64,000 nt of DNA from Amorphophallus konjac (lineage: Eukaryota; Streptophyta; Magnoliopsida; Alismatales; Araceae). The stretch's first letter is position 1. Every line of letters starts with the position of its first letter. A program made the position numbers and the translations under genes. The stretch lies in NCBI GenBank assembly GCA_022559845.1, contig CM040125.1, positions 325,073,829 to 325,137,828 of the forward strand, written 5' to 3'. Below are positions 52,612-63,500 of this stretch, piece by piece. The notes under the pieces were generated by a model, which saw nothing but the letters and a program-made list of their open reading frames with translations, did not search any database and was not told the DNA's origin.

Positions 52612-54358
52612 TGTTGGTTTTAATGTGTCCCTTCTTTTGCAAGACGGGCTATGATGCCAACTATGATAAGGATAGTATGAGTCAAATGATGAAATCACTC
52701 AACCTATGAACATGTGAATCATAGACCTAGACAACCAGCACAAGCTCTAGCATGGGCATGCTATCTCAATCAAGACTAAACTAAGCAAAGAAAGAAAAAC
52801 ACACGCCGGGGCGTGGAGCAAGGAAATAAAGAAAAGCACACCGTATAGGTGGAACAAGCAAAATAAAGAGGAGATATGATGAAGGAGAAAGCTACTGCCC
52901 AAACTAAGGAAAGACGTGATCGCCACTAAGGTAAAAACAAGCCAAAGACCTGATAAGTACCTTCGAATAGGAGGATGATGCACCCGCCCACGGGAGAAAG
53001 AAAACCAATCAGGAAACTGCAGCTCTGCGAAATGTAACGGTCAAAGACTGATGCGCCACAGGAAGTGTGACGGCCCCACGATAGGCCGCTACAAAACTCT
53101 AACGCGCCTCTGATAGACCGTCAGAGATTCTACAGAATAGAAGTTGGGAATCTTTGATCTCCAAGCTTTCTAGCCGGCCGGGAAGCTTGGGCCTCGTGCT
53201 ATGGGCTCTGTAAACTTGCAAAAGAGTGTAGAAAACAAGAAAAATAACCCAGATTAGCCCTTGGACAAAGTAGTATCTATAAACCAAAGAAACTTAAGAA
53301 CATGCAAAAGGAAAGGGAAATACCGGGGAGGTTGGTTTTTTAACCCCTCTGGAGCGTTTTAAAAGATGGGGGGTGTTTTGAATGAATGTTGAAGATGCAA
53401 GAACGTGATAGAAGAGGAGGGACAATGCTTATGATGCTTGGAAGAGGGAAAAGACACTAAGATGGCAACTTGACTGAACTAAACCCTTGGAATCAATACT
53501 CCCTGGACCGTGGAAGCAGATGGACGTGGGAAGCAGCTCTCCTTGGTTGGTTCTAGCTTCAGGATGCGGTAGCACATCGACGCGAACTCCAGATGTCTCC
53601 CCCTCAAGACATGAAGTCAAGGGTTCTATTTATAGACCCTCCAACTTTCTGGTCGAGTAGAGGATAATCTAGCTAGAAAGTAGGACGTTTCTTAGCAAAC
53701 TCTTGAAGATAATACTCCCAAGAGTCCACAGAAATAAACAGAAGGTCCTGAGGATTAGATTTGAAGGAGAAACCCTCAGATCAAACTCTTAATTCGGCCA
53801 CGGAGTAGCAGAGAAAGAGCAGTTCTGCTAGAACTCTCTGCGGGATGTAACGGTCTTACGATAAACCGCCACATGAATGTAACGCTCCATGCCTGGACCG
53901 TCACACAACCTTATCCATTAAAAGATAAGACCAACGGGCGTGATTTTCGAAGCAAGGACTCTCTGGAGAATGTAACGGTCAAGGATAGATGTGTCACAAT
54001 GCATGTAACGGCCGCACGATAAACCGTCACACCCAACGAATAGGCTTAAAGATAAGCTTGAAAGAAGCCTTAAGCTTAAGGATTCTGGCATGATGTAACG
54101 GACCAAGGTAGATGCGTTAGAGGATTGTAACGCGCCAATAAAGGACCATTAGAGACAATAGAGTGCAAATGAACTGAGAGTTTCCTAAGCTTCATCCAGC
54201 AGAAAGAGGTAAGAAACCAGACCCAACCAAGGAGACATGACCCTTGAAACAAACCTCAAATTGACCAAGAAGGCCCCATAAGGGTGAACAACTCGGAGCA
54301 TCATATCAAATGAACAAGGAGATGACCCAACTTATTGGTCATAAAATGGGTGTCAACA
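52612..54358 (-). mobile_element. Tat-2 5' LTR
   Basis: 1747 bp, close match to 14899-16644 including the inverted modules. Flanked on the right by GGTCC. Confidence 0.85.
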
Positions 54359-54363
54359 GGTCC

Positions 54364-54601
54364 GTGGTAGAAAAAAGGAAAATCTCGCATAAGCAAACCG
54401 AGGTAGCCTTGGCAATGGCTTCGTATCTCCCCCACTTATTCTTACAATGGGAGACTATCCATTGAGCCATGGGGATCAAATGAATGTGGCGTGGGCTAAT
54501 CATTGTCCTAACATCCTTTGGGTTGTGAATGAAATCTCCTAGAATAAGAGAAGGATCTATGGGCTCAACCGTGTGACACACTAATGAAGTCCCGCGATCA
54601 A
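54364..54601 (-). pseudogene. Tat-1 antisense ORF, 5' part
   Basis: The minus-strand frame (HTVEPIDPSLILGDF, SPRHIHLIPMAQWIV, KWGRYEAIAKATSVCL) runs straight into the 14898 side when Tat-2 and one TSD copy are removed; the frame is kept. The beginning of the ORF is lost, cut by SIRE-E at 54602. Confidence 0.6.
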
Positions 54602-55021
54602 TGACACCCAAGAGGGGGGTGAATTGGGTGTTTACCACGGCCTTTTCAAAATATGTGATACAATGCTAATCAAGAGATTTAAAACTGTTTGTTCACAAAT
54701 TGGATTTATCAAGCTTTATTACATGATGATATAGATTATGCAAGATATATGTGGATAAATCCGGAATCGCAATTACACTAACACTCACGTAGAATGGAGG
54801 TAGAAGAAAAGGACCAAACTACACAATTCGAAACACAATGCACAGCGGTTTTTAAGGTGGTTCGGATGCAACGACGGTAATCCTACGTCCACCCCTCACC
54901 AAACCCGGTGAGATTTCACTCGGGGATAAATCCAAACGGAGACGATGCTCCACCACACACACAGGATGACGCCTGCACATACACACGGGGACGCACCCCA
55001 ATACACACACACACACGCGCG

Positions 55022-55052
<31 letters not shown>

Positions 55053-55840
55053 ATGGAGACGAAGTCTCCAACACGATCCGACAACTGGATCACCAACACA
55101 AACACCCGCTGCCACAACTGTAGCAATCCACACACATGAGACAGAACGGATCTAAATAGACCCACACACACACAAATTCTTCAGTTTATGATGAACATAA
55201 ATAGAACACCCAAATCATAAAGACGATGAGGCTTAGTTTAGAAAACTCATGTTTTGGGTTCCCCTTGAATGCATGTTGCGGATCTTCAACGTATCTTCAA
55301 TCTTCACTTGACCAGAGCTTCAATCCATGCTTGCTTAGCTTTTATCCTTTCTTGCTTGCTTGGCTTCTCTTCTTTCTCCCTTAGGCACTCTTCTTGGAAT
55401 CCTTGCTTGCTTGCTTGGATCTTCTCTTCCTTGGAGGAGGTTGGCTTCAGATATGCCTTCAATGGGTTGAGAATGGATGACGAACACTTGCTGCACGGAG
55501 TACTGTTCACGGCTACAGTACCCTTCTTCTTCCTCCTTGGACAGCACCCTCTTGATCTCCCTTTGAAGCCCTCTTGGATGGTTAGGGTTATGACTCTAAT
55601 AAGATGTTTTATAACCTTTGAATGGTCCATGGACAACCCCCAGACTAGATCCACAAATCCCTCCTAGATTGGGGGCAGTGGGATTAAAGAAATGGGTGAA
55701 AGATTTCTCTCCACGAGCTTGAAATTGAAGTCAACAAAAGGGGCCTCGGGACTGGCGGTCAACCAGAACACTTGGGTCGGTCGACCGAAATTCTGCACAA
55801 ATTGTAGTTTTGGGTGTTGGGAAAACCGATCGACCGCCCC
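54602..55840 (-). mobile_element. SIRE-E: partial SIRE-type LTR, cut by SIRE-F
   Basis: Begins TGACACCCAAGAGGGGGGTGA on the plus strand, followed after about 245 bp by TTTTTAAGGTGGTTCGG...CCTACGTCCACCCC. This block is shared with the LTRs of SIRE-C (near 31208) and SIRE-F (near 56058) in the same direction. GGTCGACCG-like strings near 55770-55840 are common in SIRE LTRs. It continues nowhere else in the window: SIRE-F begins at 55841. Short ORFs here are not supported. Confidence 0.6.
55001..55054. repeat. Alternating (AC)n(GC)n(AC)n run
   Basis: 54 bp of unbroken alternating purine-pyrimidine sequence with a central (CG)n core in SIRE-E; a classic Z-DNA-prone run. Confidence 0.9.
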
Positions 55841-58377
55841 TGTTAGCGCAGCAAGAGTGATATAGAAGGGGGGGATGAATAGATCACTCCCAATTTGTAG
55901 AAACTTAGGCGGAAAATAATCTCTACTGCTAACGCACCTCCTTAAACCGTACACAGAGAAATGTAAATGAGAATGAAGAACTGATCACATGGAAGCAAAG
56001 AGACGAGCAGATGAAGAGCGTAGATAGCAATAGCAAACCACAGAGGAGGCACTCGGTTTTTAGGTGGTTCGATTGCAGTCCGCAATCTACATCCACCCCT
56101 CACTCCAACTAGAGTGAGGATTCCACTAGACGATGCTAGATCAATGCAGACTCAGTCTGCGAACAACATGCTGCCACACAGCTTGAACACCAAGGGAAAC
56201 AAATCCCTCAACCAAGTTCTGCTACCCACAGAACTTGAAACATGTTCTAGCTCCCAGCTAGAACACAACTGGAGAATCCTCTCCCTTCCACCACACACGG
56301 AGGGAAACTGTTAATGACAACCTGTCACTAACAACACCAGAGATCACCGATCTCTCTTCCTCTGCAACTCAGAGGGAAACTGGAGTAGTACTCCCTTCCT
56401 CCACACACCGGAGGGAAACCAATTCAAATCAGAATGGAAGAACAAAAATAAACGAAAGCAAAATAGAAACAAAAACCAATGAAGAAGAAATCGGTTCTGA
56501 AACCTAATACAAATGTAGCTTCAAATGAAGCAATTCATCAATCCACACACACTCTCTCTCTCTCGAACAAACTCCTCTCAGATATGGAACTCTCTGCTCT
56601 TTTTCTTTTCTGGATCGTGCAGACTCTCACCAATGGCTTCTGCCTTTTCTTTTCACGATCGAACTTCTACTGAAGGATGAAGCTCTATATTTATAGCAGA
56701 TAATGGCGTGTGGCTGCCAGGTTCCCGCCCATGCACTCTTGGCCAGATCATTTGAATTTTGACCACATGGCAGCATCCTGACCAGGTTGCCATCCACGTG
56801 TCGTGTGCCCGTTGTCTTGGATCACGTGCCAGGTGTCAACCTCGGTTCACGTGCCCAATCATCAGCCTGAATCACCTGCAGACAGACAGATGGAATGTAT
56901 AGACTTAGTTAGTTCAGGCTTTCAACATGAATGTATATACTTCAGAAACACAACTGAGTAAGTGTGCACACCGTGAGAGAGTGTACAGACTTACTGAATA
57001 AAATACACGTGAAGGCAGTGTATAGACATGAACAATGCAAACGATTGTTACCAATGTGTACACTTTACAAGGCACAGCCACTATGTAGACTTCACGAAGC
57101 CTAAGCAGTGTACAGGCTTGAAACGATAGTTAGCCAAGTGTGTATCATGTGAGAGTGTATACAGTTGGAGGTCTTTAGCATCTTCAGTGTATGGACTTAA
57201 GTATTTCAGGGCAATCCATAGCAATGTATAGACTTAGGCGTTCTGTTCAAATCAAAACCAATGTATAGTCTTCATGATGTACAGACTTGATGTTGATCAA
57301 CAGATCTTTGAACATCATCCCAAGGCGTCACCGCTTCCATCGAGCAGCGTCGCCTCAGCTCCTCAGGCGAGATGCTCACGCCCTTGGTAACAGGCCAATG
57401 CGTCAACGCATCCAGTGTCAGCGTCGACGCAGTGAGCAAGACAGAAAGATGTGCATCTACGCAGTCAGCCAAGTGCGTCAACGCACGAAAGGCACACAAT
57501 CCATGAAGACAGACAGGCTGTACAGACTTTGAAGCTTGCTGAATGAAACGATCGGCTGATGAACCGATGTACAGACTCTGAATGTAAAGGCAGTCTGTAT
57601 AGATTTGAATCGCTTGAAGCAATGTATGGACTTTGTGAAGCTCAAGCACTGTACTGACTTGTGAAGACTTCAGCGATGTACATACTTGGTGAAACTCAAG
57701 TGAATGTATAGACTTGTGAAAGCACTGTGGATGTGTGGACTTGAGCGAATGAAGCCGATGTACAGACTTGGTAAATCGAAGCCTCTGTACAGACTTTAAA
57801 TGCTGAAGCGTTGTATAGACTTTCATGGGATGCTAAAGTCTATACAGACTTGACCAGTGAGACACTGATAGAGACGATGTAATGAACAGACTTAATTCTG
57901 ATGCATGCGATGTGCAGACTTTAACATAAGACGCTGCATGAGACGGTAGGCTGAACAGACTTGCAAAGTTCTGAATGAGACGATAGGCTGTATGGACTTG
58001 AAGCCTGAGACGCTCTCTAAGACGATGAGGTCTGTATAGACTTCTCATTAAAACCAGTGTTCAGACTTGAAGGTTCAAGGCCACGATGTATAGACTTTGT
58101 TGCAAGCTGAACAGTCGGATGTACAGACTTGCTGAAACAGTCCGATGTACAGACTTAAAAGAGTTATGCCAATGTACAGATGAGTCGACGCATCAGCGAG
58201 GGTGGGTCGACCCACTGCTGTCTATACTAACCAGGCAGAGTGTAGATAGAATCATGATAGTAGGCTAAACCGACAACCAAATGAACTGTACTCACTCACA
58301 TGATGAAATAGCATTAATCTAGAGATAGAAGATTGATTTATAGTGTGAGACATCATCAAAACTATATGGATGCAACA
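55841..58377 (-). mobile_element. SIRE-F 3' LTR
   Basis: 2537 bp, TGTTAGCGCAGC...GATGCAACA on the plus strand. Region about 56890-58170 has some 35 degenerate GTATAGACTT/GTACAGACTT motifs; an AGCGTCGACGCAGTG palindrome sits near 57420-57435. It shares the GGTGGTTCG...CATCCACCCC block with SIRE-C and SIRE-E. Confidence 0.82.
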
Positions 58378-58391
58378 ATCTCCCCCTTTTT
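58378..58391 (-). promoter_or_regulatory. SIRE-F polypurine tract
   Basis: The minus strand reads AAAAAGGGGGAGAT next to the LTR, identical to SIRE-C. Additional AGGGGGAG-like tracts at about 58520, 58626, 59708 and 59758. Confidence 0.8.
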
Positions 58392-59788
58392 GATGATGAC
58401 AACACTATGAATCAAACAATATCAAGTTTCAACAAGAAGTTAATACCAGCTGCAACAAGCAGAATAAATTCAAGGCATGCTCATGCAAATGAATTAAACA
58501 TTCCCTACAGCACACTCTCATCTCCCCCACAACTCATAATCATATTTTCCACGAAGCAACATGACTCCTCTCAACGCTCAAGACAAATCCAATACTCACT
58601 GATACTCACTCATATTGCAAACTTCTCTCCCCCTTTGACATCAGCAAAAAGAACTACAAAATGTATGACAGTGTTGGAAACATGAGGACTAAGGGCAGTA
58701 ACTTCTTAGTGCAGAAAGTCACGAGTAGGTCTTAAGAGAATAAGTGAGTTTCTAATCTCAAGATAAGATTCTTTAGACTTCAGTACACAATAGAGAAGTA
58801 GAATGATAGACAAGTTTATCAGCATACATAGTGGATGATTTAGAGCAGGAGTTCACAAGTATGGCCAAATATAGCTGATCATTCAACTATTCCACAAGAC
58901 AGCAAGAGATAAAATCAGAGAGGTGTTCTCAAGGTATTGAAGACAAGCAATCCATTAGTTGCATAACAACAAGGAATTTTTGTTGGAGATGATTTTCAAG
59001 AAGATCAATGAGTAAGTTGGTAGTTCACTTCCTTTGACATTAGGGAGACACCTTGATTAGAGGCCTGAATCCCCAGTTACTCAGAGTGAGTACCTCATTA
59101 CTTCCTTTCCTTTTTTTTTTAAGGAACAGATTTAGTAACTGTGGCTTTTGACATGAGGAAACACCTTGATTAGAGGCCAGAGTCCCCAGTTACTCACCAG
59201 CAAGCCATCATTGCTCTGTCATGACTTTTCATTCATTTTAAGCATTTGACACCTCATGACTTGGGAGAAATATTCATTTCATTGATGAAGCTCCCAGTTT
59301 CTCAGTGATCAAAACAGAACATGTTTGTTCAGTTAAGCCCTTGAGTTAAAGAGATAGAGTGATTGAAGACAATACCAAAAAGGACTTTTCTTGAATTGAG
59401 TCTTGAAGTCTAGATTTCAAGTTGATTGGGTCAGATATCAAGACATACAAGTTTTTGGCCTGAACCATAATCAATGACAATGTAGGAAGATATACTTTAT
59501 GCAATTAGTCCAGATCTCTGAAGGAGTACCAAAGGAAAGATTCTAACTTGGAGATTAGAGTCACTGACTTATAGACTTAAGAGATAAGTGACACTCTACT
59601 TTCTGAGAGAACCACACTAAATCAGTCATGCAAGGCCAGCAAAGGTACACATCTGGACAGCCCTTTTGAATCTGTCAAAGAACTTCTCTTCTCATATCAC
59701 AACTCAGCTCCCCCTAAGACATCGCATGCAAGAAAGCTAAACATCGGACAAACACAACTCCCCCTCACAACAAGAACATGCTTCATAA
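58392..59788 (-). other. SIRE-F 3' non-coding region with doubled motif
   Basis: 1.4 kb without a supported ORF. The doubled motif seen in SIRE-C is at about 59041-59085 and 59154-59196. No envelope-like ORF. Confidence 0.6.
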
Positions 59789-62700
59789 TTACGACAATTT
59801 GTATAGGCCTAATTCTCTCCTCAATGTGGAAAATTTTTCATTATCCAGAGGTTTTGTGAAAATGTCAGCAATCTGATTATCTGTGCCTACATGAATCAGT
59901 TCAAAATTATTCTTAGACACCTCATCTCTTATAAAATGATGTCTTATTTCTATGTGTTTGGTTCGTGAGTGCAAAACAGGATTTTTAGTAAGATTGATGG
60001 CACTAGTATTATCACAGTAAATAGGTGTGCACCCCAGGTCTACTTGGTAGTCTTGAAGCTGGTGTTTAATCCATATGACTTGTATTCCACAACTCCCTAC
60101 AGCCACATATTCAGCTTCTGCAGTGGAGAGGGCCAAAGAATGTTATTTATTGGAGCCCCAAGATACTAAACACCCACCCAAGAATTCACAATGGCCACTT
60201 GTGCTTTTCCTGTCTAGTTTACAGCCTACATAGTCAGCATCTGTGTATGCTACTAGGTTAAATGTGTGAGATGCAGGAAACCATAAACCAAGAGAGTGAC
60301 TAGCTGACAAATATCTGAAGATTCTTTTAACTGCAGCTAAGTGTAGTTCAGTAGGTCTAGACTAATACCTTGCGCACATTCCTACACTGAATTGAATATC
60401 AGGTCTAGAAGCTGTCAAGTAAAGTAGTGATCCAATCATACCTCGATAAAGTTTGGCATTTACTTCTTTACCTGTCTCATCTGCATCCAATGAAGTATTG
60501 GTGCCCATGGGTGTAGTAATGTGCTTTAAGTTTTCCATGCCAAACCTTTTGAACAGTTCCATTGTGTATTTGGTTTGGTTGATGAAGCACCCATCTTCTA
60601 GCTGCTGTACCTGCAATCCAAGAAAATATTTTAGTTCACCAACCAAGCTCATTTCAAATTCAGCAGACATCATGGTAGAGAATTCATCACATAGTTCATG
60701 CTTAGTTGATCCAAATACAATGTCATCTACATATACCTGAACTATAATGAGATCTCTGTTTATATCTTTGGTAAATAAAGTTTGGTCAACTTTACCTCTT
60801 TTGTAGCCTTTGCTGATCAGAAATTCAGACAATCTTTCATACCAAGCTCTTGGAGCCTGCTTTAGACCATACAAGACTTTATTTAACCTGAAAACTTGGT
60901 TAGGTTGAGGGGAGTATTGAAATCCAGGAGGTTGTTCAACAAAAATTTCTTCTTTAATGACTCCATTTAAAAAGGCACTTTTAACATCCATTTGTTGGAG
61001 TTTTATATTCTTTGAGCATGCAAAGGCAAGCATCAATCTTATAGCTTCCATCCTAGCAACAGGTGCATAGGATTCATCAAAGTCTACACCAAATTCCTGA
61101 CAGTAGCCTTTGGCTACTAATCTGGCCTTATTCCTCGAGATGATTCCATCTTCATTCATCTTATTTTTGAACACCCACTTGGTTCCTATGACATTAATAC
61201 CATCTGGTCTTGGGACAAGCTCCCAGACATTATTCCTTTCAAACTGACCTAATTCCTCACTCATAGCATTTACCCAAGTTTGATCAGCTAAGGCCTCTTC
61301 TACTGTTTTGGGTTCAATTTGTGAGACTAAAGCAATTAAGTCATCATTATTCACATTTCTAAAATGAGACCTAGTCCGAAGAGGATCTTCAAGATTGCCT
61401 ATGGCTTTATCTAAAGGATGGTCTTTAAGAAATCTGATATTTGTTGAAGACTCACCTGTTTCTCTTGGTCCTTCCTGATTGGGGGAATTTGTTTCTCCAT
61501 TCGGCTGAGTCTTTTCTTCCTCCTGTTGGCCTTCTAGAAAATCTCCACCATGATTAGAATCCCTGTCAAGATTTTCAACATTAGAAACATCTTTCTTTTC
61601 ACTAAAAAGGATGTGTGGAGACTCTTCCACTTTCTGATCTGATATGTTAAATACCCTATATGCCCTTGACACTTCAGAGTAACCTAAGAATATTCCAGGT
61701 GAACTCTTGGCTTCAAACTTGTCTAAATCTTTCTTATCATTATTATGAATAAAACATTTTGCTCCAAAAATTCTGAAATGAAACAAGTTTGGTTTCTTAC
61801 CTTTTAGAAGCTCATAGGGTGTTTTCTTGTATATGGGTCTTACCATGGCCCTGTAGATTATGTAGGTTGCTGTATTGGCCGCTTCTGCCCAAAACCTTCT
61901 AGGTAATTTACTTTCAATCAACATGGTTCGGGCCATTTCTACCACTGTTCTATTTCTTCTCTCCACAATCCCATTTTGTTCAGGTGTACTGGGAGAAGAA
62001 AACCTGTGAGTTAGTCCTTCTTTGCCATAAAGTTCAGTAAACATGGAGTTTTCAAACTCACCTCCATGGTCAGATTGAATAGAACAAACCTTGTACTTCC
62101 CTTCTTGTTTGACCTTATTGAAAAACAGGTTAAACTTTTGAAATGCATCACTCTTATTTGCTAAGAAAAATATCCATGAATATCTAGAGAAATCATCTAT
62201 GATGACATAGCCAAACCTGTTTCCATTGAGACTCTGAGTTCTAGTGGGACCGAAAAGGTCCATATGAAGAATTTCCATTGGTCTAGAAGACAATGGCTCA
62301 GATCTTAATTTAAAAGAATTTCTGGTCTGTTTGCCTAGAGCACAGGCATCACATGCTTTTGATATTGAGTTGAATTTAATTCTAGGCATGCCTCTAACTA
62401 AATCATGCTTGACCAATTTATTTAAAGTTGAAAAACTAGCATGACCTAGACGTCTATGCCATTCAAAGGCATCATTTTCAGAATTGACAGATAAGCAAAT
62501 AGTAGATTCAGATTTCTCATCTAAGTCTACAATGTAGACATTATTAATCCTGTTGGCTACAAATTTGACCATGTCAGAATTTGTTTCAAGGATTTTGCAT
62601 GAATTATCATCAAATACAACCTTGTGACCCCTGTCACATAATTGGCTAATGCTAATCAGGTTGTGTTGAAGCCCTTCCACAAGTAATACTTTTTCAATGG

Positions 62701-62884
62701 AATTTGTGGAAGACTTATCTACTGTGCCAACTCCAATTATTTTACCTTTGGTCTTTCCTCCAAACTTGACCAGACCCCCTGGCTTCATCTCTATCTTGCT
62801 GAACTTGGATCGGTCTCCTGTCATATGCCTGGAGCAGCCACTGTCGAGGTACCACTTGTTGTCTTCAGCTACCAGGCCGACCTA
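59789..62884 (-). pseudogene. pol: SIRE-F pol: protease end, integrase, RT, RNase H
   Basis: The 820-codon ORF 62824-60362 carries most enzymes, and its frame reaches back to a TAG at 62882-62884. Just upstream of Met1 is the protease motif WYLDSGCSRHM with an intact Asp-Ser-Gly. HHCC finger at residues 123-161 (His123, His128, Cys158, Cys161). Integrase core Asp189, Asp252, Glu288 (D-x62-D-x35-E). RT with QMDVKSAFLNG (611-621), NKVLYGLKQAPRAWY, and YVDD at 698-701. A TAG at 60362-60364 follows MCARY, then RNase H (AYTDADYVGC, TAEAEYVAV, CDNTSAI, IADIFTKPL) with a TAA at 60143-60145 and the end at 59789. Only these two in-frame stops break the 62824-59789 frame; both fit C-to-T change of a Gln codon. 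Confidence 0.88.
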
Positions 62885-63500
62885 CACAAATATATCAAGC
62901 AGAGTGATTTGGAACCCAAGATGAGTTGGGTCCAAGGACATTGTTCAAATCTCTGATCAAGTGTTTAGGTATCCAGATTTGTTTCAGCATGCTTTTCTCT
63001 GGCACCTTCCTTTCTGGTTTATTAAGGTTGAATCCAGCTGAACTGGAGAAGTGAGTTATATCCCATTCATTAGTCTTCCTATTCCTAGGAAATTTCCTGT
63101 AGGCTTGTTGTTTAGCATATCTTTGACCATGAAAATTATTTCTCCAGTAGGTCCTGTTTGGACCCATCTGATTGTTGTAATTCCAGCTCTTATTCTGATT
63201 TATTTTCTTGGTCCATCTACCATTTGTGTTCTAGTGAGTGGACTTAATGTTATTCTTCATAAAGTTCATTCCCATCTTAAATGGTTGTCCAGTTCTGGTT
63301 TTTGTATTTTCTTTAGGACTTTGAGTTTCCTTAGAGCTGTTTGAGCGGGATGGTGTGTCCAGCTTTTCTTTTCCCTTCTCTGGACAGAAGGTGATGGTCT
63401 TGAATTGCAAGGGTCTCTTGTTGGTTGGGTCATAACCTAGACCTTCCTTATTGAAGTTGACCCTAGTCCCTAGTATAGCATCTAGGCTAGTCTTTCCTTG
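62885..63500 (-). pseudogene. SIRE-F gag-protease spacer
   Basis: Asn/Tyr/Arg/Lys-rich region (MGPNRTYWRNNFHGQRY...) ending in SSWVPNHSA and TGA at 62895-62897. SIRE-C has TAA after the equivalent SWVPNFST. Protease resumes in a shifted frame after a few bases. Confidence 0.6.

Larger units (their letters stand above)
14899..54358 (-). mobile_element. Tat-2: pol-less Tat/Ogre-like element, minus strand
   Basis: Two LTRs of 1746 and 1747 bp (TGTTGG...CAACA on the plus strand) bound the element. Flanks are GGTCA on the left and GGTCC on the right: a 5-bp TSD with one later change. Orientation is set by the polypurine tract next to the left LTR and by the minus-strand gag. The interior is 52611-45392 plus 17057-16645 (about 7.6 kb) once TRG-A is removed. 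No protease, RT, RNase H or integrase is visible in it, so it is non-autonomous. The insertion site is the antisense ORF of Tat-1. Confidence 0.8.
5331..54601 (+). mobile_element. Tat-1: Ty3/gypsy, Tat/Ogre-like element, heavily interrupted
   Basis: The outermost host element. Sense genes run gag, protease, RT, RNase H, a second RNase H and integrase at 5331-12660, followed by 3' non-coding repeats. A minus-strand antisense ORF is split over 14193-14898 and 54364-54601. The second RNase H between the first RNase H and integrase, and the Cys-x2-His-x4-His-x4-Cys gag knuckle, are hallmarks of the Tat lineage. No chromodomain is seen after integrase. Neither LTR is present: the 5' end is replaced by Tat-0 at 5330, and the right end is cut by SIRE-E at 54602. 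The 39.5 kb from 14899 to 54363 is inserted Tat-2 with its cargo and one TSD copy. Confidence 0.75.

Noticed and set aside
55304..55654. Lys/Glu-rich 116-codon minus-strand ORF in SIRE-E
   Set aside because: Lies in LTR sequence with repeated CTTGCTTGCTTGG strings; no conserved domain and no partner in other SIRE LTRs.
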